Shown: one piece after another, positions 8,649 through 14,856 of the stretch
How the letters are laid out: each line of letters starts with the position of its first letter
How positions within the stretch are numbered: position 1 is the first letter of the stretch
Source: Clostridia bacterium
GTDB lineage: Bacteria > Bacillota > Clostridia > Oscillospirales > Acutalibacteraceae
Reading direction: 5' to 3'
Assembly: GCA_017623575.1 (NCBI GenBank)
Contig: JAGAOS010000029.1
Location: forward strand, 1 to 64,000
Length of the DNA: 64,000 nucleotides
The notes under the pieces: model-generated
Database searches by the model: none
What the model was told of the DNA's origin: nothing
Seen by the model: the letters and a program-made list of their open reading frames with translations, nothing else
Program-made: the position numbers and the translations under genes

Positions 8649-9188
8649 TTAATTCTGACCTTGATATATCTGAATAAGCTTGGTTAAAGCGTTTTCCATA
8701 GTTTCATTCAATATATCATGCTTTTTATAGAAATTTAATAAAAATTCTGCAGAATCGGGTGACAATTTTCCGAAGAAGGTTGACATAAACACTTTAATAG
8801 GACGATATTTGCCTTCGGCTTTTTCCTGTTCTGTAGCATCGGCTTTTTTAGCCCCTAAGAAGGTTTTAAGTAAGCCGGCTGCAAAGCCATCATCTTTTTT
8901 CCATTCGAGCTCTAAGGTAAAATGCTCTCCGTCATTAAAAAGGGCGAGCACCTTCAGACCCTTTTCGGTTTCTTCTAAAATTTTAATTTCTTTAAATGCT
9001 GCATCGATATCGTATCTGCCCTTTTCTTCGGTACCGTCTAAGAAAATAATTTGCTCAAATGTTTGACTGGTTGCCACCTTTTTTGTTGGATCGTTACCTA
9101 AAGCAACTACAGTATCCTTATGCTTGCCTTCAATTACCGTACCGTACTTTGTGGCTATGGTAGCACCAACCTTTTCCATGAATCCCAT
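8649..9188 (-). CDS. Hypothetical protein, first gene of the XRE-linked operon
   Basis: 179 residues, start preceded by AAGGAGTAA. It is a soluble, Lys/Glu-rich protein; the first half looks like beta-strands (TSQTFEQIIFLDGTEEKGRYDIDAAF) and the last 45 residues are helical. No family recognised. It is the promoter-proximal gene of a leftward operon that starts opposite the XRE regulator gene at 9406, with a strong palindrome between them. Confidence 0.7.
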   Translation of the reverse strand: MGFMEKVGATIATKYGTVIEGKHKDTVVALGNDPTKKVATSQTFEQIIFLDGTEEKGRYDIDAAFKEIKILEETEKGLKVLALFNDGEHFTLELEWKKDDGFAAGLLKTFLGAKKADATEQEKAEGKYRPIKVFMSTFFGKLSPDSAEFLLNFYKKHDILNETMENALTKLIQIYQGQN

Positions 9189-9227
9189 TTTTAATTACTC
9201 CTTTTGTTTTAAATTTTGTATTTGCAA

Positions 9228-9241
9228 GTGACCTTTGTCAC
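9228..9241. promoter_or_regulatory. Short inverted repeat GTGAC-N4-GTCAC
   Basis: GTGAC (9228-9232) and GTCAC (9237-9241) flank CTTT in the leader of the leftward operon, 40 bases before its start codon. It could be a third regulator site or a weak RNA hairpin. Confidence 0.3.
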
Positions 9242-9272
9242 ATATTGCCATAAAAGTGGTGAACTTGTCATA

Positions 9273-9296
9273 ATACTAGTGATATATCACTAGTAT
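9273..9296. promoter_or_regulatory. 24-bp perfect palindrome, probable XRE operator (site 1)
   Basis: ATACTAGTGATATATCACTAGTAT reads identically on both strands. It lies in the 217-bp space between the divergent leftward operon (start 9188) and the XRE gene (start 9406). Its core TAGTGATATATCA recurs at 9358-9370. Repeated dyads between a small HTH gene and a divergent operon are the usual arrangement for autoregulated repression. Confidence 0.7.
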
Positions 9297-9357
9297 ACAT
9301 CCTCTTTTTAAATATGTCAACTAAAAATTAGTGAAAAATAACTAACAATTGTTTTTG

Positions 9358-9370
9358 TAGTGATATATCA
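9358..9370. promoter_or_regulatory. Second copy of the operator core (site 2)
   Basis: TAGTGATATATCA, 13 bases identical to the centre and left arm of the 24-bp palindrome. It falls between a TTGTTT (9349-9354) and a TTTATA (9373-9378) that could form the promoter of the XRE gene, so binding here would shut its own promoter. Confidence 0.6.
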
Positions 9371-9405
9371 TCTTTATAAAGTAATACTTAATATGAGGTG
9401 ATATA

Positions 9406-9648
9406 ATGGGTATTTGCGAATTTACAGTTAATAGAATTTACGAGCTTTGCCGTGAGCGAAAAATAACACCCAACGCACTTAGTTATATGTGTGGAATTTC
9501 TCAATCAACCATTAAAAGTATTTTAAATGGTGAAAGTAAAAATCCAGGTATTGTAACCCTTAAAAAGATTTGTGATGGTCTAGAAATTACCGTAATGGAA
9601 TTTTTTGATACACCGGAATATAAAAAACTTGAGCAAGAAATTAAATAA
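9406..9648 (+). CDS. XRE-family HTH regulator
   Basis: 80 residues, almost entirely a Cro/C1-type helix-turn-helix: RIYELCRERKITPNALSYMCGISQSTIKSIL, followed by GIVTLKKICDGLEITVMEFF. The ribosome site is GAGGTGAT. The protein is a DNA-binding domain without a sensory domain, so it probably acts as a dimeric repressor. The operator cores at 9273 and 9358 make it the likely autoregulator and the controller of the leftward operon 9188-6969. Its end overlaps the convergent DUF6809 gene by 8 bases. Confidence 0.9.
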   Translation: MGICEFTVNRIYELCRERKITPNALSYMCGISQSTIKSILNGESKNPGIVTLKKICDGLEITVMEFFDTPEYKKLEQEIK

Positions 9649-9898
9649 TCAGCTCTTTGGAAACCTTTGCACCAAGCTTACAAGCGTTAAAAAATGCATC
9701 CTTAACCTCTAAAAAGTGTATTTGGGAAGTGAACTCAAATAACTCCTCAAAACATTTTGTTTGGTTTTCATTCAACTTGTTTCTAAGTTCTTTCTCTTTT
9801 TCAAGTGCGTTTTTAGCAAGAGAAGCGTATTCTTGTTTGGTGGTAATTGTTTGCTCTGAAAGATAGTCAGAAAATAACTTGCTTATTATTTTTTCCAT
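9641..9898 (-). CDS. DUF6809-like small helical protein
   Basis: 85 residues, ribosome site GGGAGG before the ATG at 9898. The pattern of an N-terminal KLFSDYL, a central YASLAKNALEKEKELRNKLNE helix and a C-terminal FFNACKLGAKVSKELI resembles the DUF6809 family, common in Clostridia and often near phage-like or XRE genes. The function is unknown. Confidence 0.6.
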   Translation of the reverse strand: MEKIISKLFSDYLSEQTITTKQEYASLAKNALEKEKELRNKLNENQTKCFEELFEFTSQIHFLEVKDAFFNACKLGAKVSKELII

Positions 9899-9975
9899 TT
9901 TTTGGCCTCCCTTTTTATTTAAACTTAATACATTTTTTTAAATAAGTCTTATGCTGTCAGCATAAAAACAAAAAA

Positions 9976-10010
9976 AGTCGTGCCTTGTCGTAAGTTGACA
10001 AAGCACGGCT
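9976..10010. promoter_or_regulatory. 14-bp imperfect inverted repeat overlapping a promoter
   Basis: The arms 9976-9989 (AGTCGTGCCTTGTC) and 9997-10010 (GACAAAGCACGGCT) pair with one mismatch and one wobble around a 7-base loop. Read on the minus strand it is followed by seven T and looks like an intrinsic terminator, but no leftward gene lies to its right. The right arm contains most of the -35 box of the next promoter, so an operator role is equally likely. Confidence 0.55.
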
Positions 10011-10023
10011 TATTTATTATAAT
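9995..10023 (+). promoter_or_regulatory. Consensus promoter of the kinase trio
   Basis: TTGACA (9995-10000), 17 bases, TATAAT (10018-10023): a perfect sigma-A consensus, 36 bases before the ATG at 10060. Confidence 0.8.
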
Positions 10024-10059
10024 TATAAATACAGAGAATTTTGAAACGGGTGTAGCAAT

Positions 10060-10482
10060 ATGGCAAAGGATACCGCAAAAATAGTCGAAGAATTAGAGAT
10101 TTGCCCTGATTTTAAAACCTTTTATGATGAAAATAAGGATTATATGGTAAGGGCGGATTTATCTGCACTTTTAGAAGAAATAATTAAAAAGCATAATCTT
10201 AAAAAATCTCAGGTTATTCGTGCGGCAGAGATGAGCGAGGTTTATGCATATCAGATTTTTTCCGGACTTAGAATACCTGAGAGGAAAAAGCTTTTATGTC
10301 TTGCAGTAGCTATGGGTTTGTCCTTAGATGAGGTTCAGACCCTTTTAAAAAGCGCGGGTTATTCAACACTTTATGTAAAACTTCCTTTTGACAGTATTAT
10401 TTTGTATGGTATTTGCAAAAAGCTTTCGGTTGTAGAAATTAATGAGATTCTTTACGAATACGGATTAGAAACATTGGGGTAA
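10060..10482 (+). CDS. XRE-like helix-turn-helix protein linked to a kinase
   Basis: 140 residues. The central part, ALLEEIIKKHNLKKSQVIRAAEMSEVYAYQIFSG, then ERKKLLCLAVAMGLSLDEVQTLLKSAGY, has the layout of a Cro/C1-type HTH, but the recognition region is unusual and the C-terminal 35 residues (VKLPFDSIILYGICKKLS) form an extra helical extension. First gene of a tight operon (4 bases to the next). The company of a Ser/Thr kinase suggests a regulator or kinase substrate; DNA binding has not been shown for it. Confidence 0.7.
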   Translation: MAKDTAKIVEELEICPDFKTFYDENKDYMVRADLSALLEEIIKKHNLKKSQVIRAAEMSEVYAYQIFSGLRIPERKKLLCLAVAMGLSLDEVQTLLKSAGYSTLYVKLPFDSIILYGICKKLSVVEINEILYEYGLETLG

Positions 10483-10486
10483 TATA

Positions 10487-11512
10487 ATGAAAAAATGTCC
10501 TAAGTGTAGGGCGGAAATTCAAGAAAATGCCAGATTCTGCCTTTACTGTATGACTTCCTTTGAAGAAAAGCAGGAGATTAAAACCAAAAAGGAGAATAAC
10601 AAACGGTGGCTCATTTTTGTTGCCGCCGTTTTAGTCTTTGTTGTTATAATTTTTTCTGTTTTTGCAATTGCTTTAAATAATAAAACCGGTAACTCTTCCA
10701 ACACTACAGATTATAGTCCTGTAATCTCCTCAGAAAATGATTGCGTAGCTTCGAACGGGGATAAAATGTCCTCTCAACAGAATAAAGAAAACAACAAGAC
10801 AGAAAGCAATAAAGAAACCTTGTTTACCTCTACATCTTCAACAAAAGGCAGTTCTTTAGATAATAATAGTAATGTAAATACCACATCAATCAATACAACT
10901 GATGATGAAAAAAGTAATGTGACCTCACCAAAAAGCGGCGAGGTGTCCAAAAATAGTTCAAAAGGCAGCGCTACCTCTGATAATAAAACAAATAATACCG
11001 ATTTTGATGCATCTTTAACAACCTCAACAGCTTCCTTGTCATCAACGCCCACCCAAACTGTGGCAGTATCCTATATTTATCGTGATGCTAAGTACGGTGA
11101 TGATTTTTCTGTCGGCGCAAATTTGGAAAATTCGGTTGTAATAACCGGTGTTAAAACAGCCTCAGCCAATGGCGAATACATAATTCCCGACACATTGGGT
11201 GGCAAAAAAGTAATTGCAGTAATGGGTCTTGCATTTTGTGATGAAAAAATCAGCAAAACCGTTAAAAAGGTTGTTGTACCTTCGTCTGTTAAAAATATAT
11301 GGGATAATGCTTTTGCAAGCTGCTATAATCTTACCGACATTTATTTTTGCGGTAATTCCATTTATACCGAAGTAAATGCTTTTGCCGAAAAATCAAAGCG
11401 CAATGGGACTTTAATCATACATTGCTCAGCAAATTGCAGCGATAGAAACTATAGATATTACAAAAACAGCGCATCAAATTACGGCGCAAAATATGAAGAA
11501 TGGAATGGTTAG
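10487..11512 (+). CDS. Zinc-ribbon, single-pass membrane protein with surface LRR-like domain
   Basis: 341 residues. Residues 1-25 form a zinc ribbon (CPKC and, 15 residues on, CLYC). A single hydrophobic segment follows at about 41-64. A Ser/Thr/Asn-rich linker of about 125 residues comes next, then a C-terminal domain with the BspA-type leucine-rich pattern (GEYIIPDTLGGKKVIAVMGLAF, VVVPSSVKNIWDNAFASC). The layout, with the ribbon inside and the repeat domain outside, suggests a sensor or surface receptor. It sits between an HTH protein and a kinase, and its last codons overlap the region where the kinase begins. Confidence 0.75.
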   Translation: MKKCPKCRAEIQENARFCLYCMTSFEEKQEIKTKKENNKRWLIFVAAVLVFVVIIFSVFAIALNNKTGNSSNTTDYSPVISSENDCVASNGDKMSSQQNKENNKTESNKETLFTSTSSTKGSSLDNNSNVNTTSINTTDDEKSNVTSPKSGEVSKNSSKGSATSDNKTNNTDFDASLTTSTASLSSTPTQTVAVSYIYRDAKYGDDFSVGANLENSVVITGVKTASANGEYIIPDTLGGKKVIAVMGLAFCDEKISKTVKKVVVPSSVKNIWDNAFASCYNLTDIYFCGNSIYTEVNAFAEKSKRNGTLIIHCSANCSDRNYRYYKNSASNYGAKYEEWNG

Positions 11513-11516
11513 TATT

Positions 11517-12218
11517 ATGACTGTAGAAGAATATTTAACCGAAATTTTCAAGGTCTATTCTTTAGTATCGGTGCTGAGTGATAAAAACGATTGTAGGGTT
11601 TTGAAACTTAAAAATAAAAAATATGATAAATATATTGTATTGCGTCAATTTTCAAAGCCTTTGTCAGCCTATGAAGAGCTTTATAGTATAAAGTGTGAAA
11701 ATCTGCCACTCATTTATGATGTTATAAATTTAGATGATGGACAAATTGTTTTAGAGGAATTTATTGAGGGGCTTACAATAGACGAGGTTATGGAAACAGG
11801 GAAGTACCGTTATATGGGCACACGAAGGGTACTGCGTTCGGTATGCCAAGCCTTAACTGTGCTACATAATCGCGGTATTGTGCATAGAGATGTTAAACCC
11901 GAAAATATAGTAATAGGGAAGGATGGCAGAGTGGTACTTATAGATTTTAATGCAGCGCGCAAAATCTCAGCCGCCAATAGGGATACTACTATAATGGGTA
12001 CTGTTGGATATGCCTCTCCCGAACAGTTAGGTGTGGCGCAAAGCGATGCCAGAACCGATATCTATGCAGTTGGCGTTTTGCTTAATGTAATGGTTACAGG
12101 TAAGCATCCAAGTGAAAAATTAGCAAAGGGGAAAGCCGGTAGAATTGTGCGCAAATGCACTAGTGTAAATCCTGATGAACGCTATAAATCGGTAGAAAAG
12201 CTTGCAAGTGCATTATAA
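11517..12218 (+). CDS. Small soluble Ser/Thr protein kinase
   Basis: 233 residues, essentially one kinase domain. H123-R124-D125 (IVHRDVKPEN) is the catalytic loop, D143-F144-N145 replaces the usual DFG, and the APE-like motif is YASPEQLG. The glycine loop is poor, and Arg (about residue 43, in IVLRQF) stands where the ATP-binding Lys is expected. No transmembrane segment or PASTA domain is present, unlike PrkC. Start 11517 was chosen because the family begins near EEYL; the frame is open from 11493 and no start has a clear ribosome site. Weak or atypical activity is possible. Confidence 0.8.
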   Translation: MTVEEYLTEIFKVYSLVSVLSDKNDCRVLKLKNKKYDKYIVLRQFSKPLSAYEELYSIKCENLPLIYDVINLDDGQIVLEEFIEGLTIDEVMETGKYRYMGTRRVLRSVCQALTVLHNRGIVHRDVKPENIVIGKDGRVVLIDFNAARKISAANRDTTIMGTVGYASPEQLGVAQSDARTDIYAVGVLLNVMVTGKHPSEKLAKGKAGRIVRKCTSVNPDERYKSVEKLASAL

Positions 12219-12270
12219 AAGTTTAAACTTTGTTAATGCGATTCTTTGTTTTTTTACAGACCCTTTCGGT

Positions 12271-12855
12271 TTACTGATAAACCTGTTTTAAAAGGGTGCA
12301 TCTTTCTTTAACCTTCATTTTTGAAAAATAGATTTGCTCCATAGGAATCCATTCCTTAAAAAATCTTTCGGCAAATTCAGGGGAGTTGCGTTTTAAAATT
12401 CTTTGTTTTTGCAGTTCGGGGGAAATATCCAAAAACACCGAAAAATCATAATAATCTGCAAGGTCGGGATGCATAGAATATGCACCTTCAATTATGGTAA
12501 GCTTTTTGGCGATTACCTTAACGGGCGGCATTAGTGTGAATGTGGAGCAATCAAATTTACTGTAATAAATAGGCTCGTTTTTGCTAAGAGGAATTAAAAC
12601 CTCCTTTAAAAATCGCTCTCTGTCAACATTTCCGCCAACCTCGGCAAAACGCTCGGGTGTGCGTTGCTCAGGGCGCAAAAAGAAATCATCCATATGAAAT
12701 ACTGTGCAATCGTAAATTTTCAAAAGTATTTGACTAAGGGTTGTTTTGCCGCTTGCACTGCCACCCTCAATGGCAATTACGGCAGACCCGTTTTTTAGCA
12801 GCTTGTCAATTTCTAAGAATATTGGCGAAAATTCAATATATTTGTTTGGTTTCAT
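12271..12855 (-). CDS. Uridine-kinase-like P-loop kinase
   Basis: 194 residues. A Walker A motif, EGGSASGKTTLS (about residues 30-41), is followed by HMDDFFL, the acceptor-binding motif of uridine/nucleoside kinases, and by IIEGAYSMHPDL, the GxY(S/A) segment of the same group. It probably phosphorylates a nucleoside or related small molecule. Its ATG overlaps the end of the ECF S-component gene by 4 bases, so the two are translationally coupled and the kinase may trap the transported substrate. The exact substrate is unknown. Confidence 0.8.
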   Translation of the reverse strand: MKPNKYIEFSPIFLEIDKLLKNGSAVIAIEGGSASGKTTLSQILLKIYDCTVFHMDDFFLRPEQRTPERFAEVGGNVDRERFLKEVLIPLSKNEPIYYSKFDCSTFTLMPPVKVIAKKLTIIEGAYSMHPDLADYYDFSVFLDISPELQKQRILKRNSPEFAERFFKEWIPMEQIYFSKMKVKERCTLLKQVYQ

Positions 12856-13397
12856 ACTGTTTTCCGTTCTTTAAGTATTTTAAAATTATCAAGCAGAATT
12901 ACAAGAATGGGAACTAATATAATCTGTACAATAATTCCCGGTAATGCTCCTGTAAAGGCTCCTGAAATAAAAGCCGCAAAGGTAAATCCGTTACCCTTTA
13001 TACCCATACAAATAAGCATTGAAACACCCCATACAATTCTGCCTACCAGCATTGCCGTAAGCAAAGAAAAGTAAATATACGGTTTTTTTCGTGGAAGTAG
13101 TTTGTGCATAATTCCCGCAATTGCACCGTATGTCGCAAGCTCAAAGGTCATACAAACAGCGTTTGGAAAAAACAGTGGTATTCCAAGGGTTAAAGAGCGG
13201 AATAGCGGCGCTATAAAGCCCACTGTCAGGCCCCACGGCCAGCCGCAAATAAACCCGCACAGTAAAATGGGAATATGTAAAGGGCAAAGCATAGAGCCGA
13301 TTTCGGGAATTTGCCCTGTTAAAAAAGGCAAAACATATGATATTGCCAAAAATAATGCTGAAAGTATTAATTTAAGTAGTTTAGTTTGATTTTTCAT
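12852..13397 (-). CDS. ECF transporter substrate-binding (S) component
   Basis: 181 residues with about five to six hydrophobic segments, the size of an ECF S-component. The segment GQIPEIGSMLCPLHIPILLCGFICGWPWGLTVGFIAPLFRS marks a common clostridial S-component subgroup without a settled substrate. It would share the energizing module EcfA/A'/T, encoded elsewhere. The coupled nucleoside-kinase-like gene hints at a nucleoside or vitamin precursor, an inference only. No riboswitch was recognised in the 72 bases upstream. Confidence 0.8.
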   Translation of the reverse strand: MKNQTKLLKLILSALFLAISYVLPFLTGQIPEIGSMLCPLHIPILLCGFICGWPWGLTVGFIAPLFRSLTLGIPLFFPNAVCMTFELATYGAIAGIMHKLLPRKKPYIYFSLLTAMLVGRIVWGVSMLICMGIKGNGFTFAAFISGAFTGALPGIIVQIILVPILVILLDNFKILKERKTV

Positions 13398-13469
13398 AAA
13401 ATTCCCTGATATTTAAAATGATTTTGTCGGTAGTTTACGCGGGTATCATAACATTGATATTAATATTTA

Positions 13470-14636
13470 TTATTTTACCTCTTCAACGGTGTAGCCTCTT
13501 GCCTTTAGAGAATCGGCAATACCGTTTTCTCTTGCAATATGAGCGGCTCCGACACAAACAAAGGTCCTTTTGCCGGAGGAAAGTGCTTTTACAACATAAT
13601 CGGTCATAAGGGCATCTCTTTTAACATTCATAGCATCATTATATTCCTTGCAAAGCGCGGGATCATCGGCATACATAGCATCATAATCCTCGCGAAGCAT
13701 TTTGCGAAGCTTGGCATAATCGCCCGTTTCCCATATATTCATAAGGGCATCCAAATCTTTTTTGGAATCGGGACTCTCATAGCTTTGTATAGAACCTTTA
13801 AGCATCATTGTCTGTAGCTTGTCTGAAAAGCCTGCCAGCATTTTGTACTGTGCGTCAGCCGATTCAATATTGTCAATTTTAATGTTTTTTTGCTTGGCTT
13901 CGTTAATAAGATGCCTATCTATACCGTAGCCTGAATCTGCACCGATTTTTTTGTAGATTAAGCTATCAATAAACATACTCCACAAAGCGGGCTTATAATA
14001 ATCCATATATGGGGAATATGATTGGTTTTCTGTAAGAATTTCTACAGCTCGTTCGTAGGTGGAAAGGGCATCATTACCGATTAAATGCTTTTTAACTGAT
14101 TGCTTGGGCGAAACCAACGCACTAAGCGCATTTGTTTGTGCCGTCATATCGTTTTCAAAAGCAACAAGGTCAAATTCAACTGCCAGAACCTCCGAACCGT
14201 AAAAAGCGTTTGTTACATAATCGGGTAGGGGGTAGAATGTGGATTTTCCCACATGAATTGAGCCAAATAACCAAGCAACATTGCCCTTGCTGTCGGTAAC
14301 TTTATAAAGCTTTGGTGAAACCTTTGAGTTATTGGTTTTGTTTTCTGATGAAACCTTTTGGGATGTAGTTGTTGTGCTTGGTTTGGATGAACTGTTTTTT
14401 GAGCTTGTCGGCTTGGATGAGGTAGAGGAGCTTGATTTAGCAGAGGATGTGTCAGTAGTATCTTTTTCGCTTGTTTCGGTAGAATTGGAAACCGTGGAAG
14501 TAACGCTTTCAATTTCTGAAGAGCTTATGTCTGATGAATTTGAAAGGGTTGATTCGTTATTACCTTCGGTACAAGCCGAAAGAGTAAAAACAAGAATTAA
14601 GGCAAGAATTAGCGAAACTATTTTTTTAAAATTCAT
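13470..14636 (-). CDS. TraB/GumN-family lipoprotein
   Basis: 388 residues with a lipoprotein signal peptide (lipobox LSAC near residue 22), then a Ser/Thr-rich linker of about 85 residues and a TraB/GumN (Tiki-like) domain. The two hallmark motifs are present: GSIHVG near the start of the domain and VGAAHIAREN near its end; these His residues are metal ligands in Tiki-type proteases. It should sit on the outer face of the membrane. The cellular substrate of bacterial members is unknown. It stands alone, with a 72-base gap before the next leftward gene. Confidence 0.85.
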   Translation of the reverse strand: MNFKKIVSLILALILVFTLSACTEGNNESTLSNSSDISSSEIESVTSTVSNSTETSEKDTTDTSSAKSSSSTSSKPTSSKNSSSKPSTTTTSQKVSSENKTNNSKVSPKLYKVTDSKGNVAWLFGSIHVGKSTFYPLPDYVTNAFYGSEVLAVEFDLVAFENDMTAQTNALSALVSPKQSVKKHLIGNDALSTYERAVEILTENQSYSPYMDYYKPALWSMFIDSLIYKKIGADSGYGIDRHLINEAKQKNIKIDNIESADAQYKMLAGFSDKLQTMMLKGSIQSYESPDSKKDLDALMNIWETGDYAKLRKMLREDYDAMYADDPALCKEYNDAMNVKRDALMTDYVVKALSSGKRTFVCVGAAHIARENGIADSLKARGYTVEEVK

Positions 14637-14795
14637 TTTTTACCACCTTTTAAAAAGAGCTTTGTTTTTATGTTTAAATTATACTTTTAATAAGGGGGTT
14701 TGTCAATATACGAATAGGTGTATACTGTGTTAATATAGGATTTTTCGAAATGCTTTGAAATTTTCAAACTGTTTAGAAAAAACATTTAATTTTTG

Positions 14796-14824
14796 TTGAC
14801 TAATTTATGCAAATACTCTATAAT
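14796..14824 (+). promoter_or_regulatory. Promoter of the glycoside-hydrolase-like gene
   Basis: TTGACT (14796-14801), 17 bases, TATAAT (14819-14824), 33 bases before the ATG at 14857. Confidence 0.7.
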
Positions 14825-14856
14825 TAAAAAAACAACCTTAAATGGGGGGCTTTTAT

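Noticed and set aside
9976..10010. Simple intrinsic terminator for the gene at 9406
   Set aside because: The T-tract lies on the other strand and a convergent gene stands between, so a plain terminator for the XRE gene does not explain it.
13398..13469. Possible preQ1 or vitamin riboswitch before the ECF S-component gene
   Set aside because: The stretch has a CCGCGTAAAC...ACCGAC pattern that loosely recalls a preQ1-II core, but it is only 72 bases, shows no supporting stems, and the S-component is not of the QueT type.
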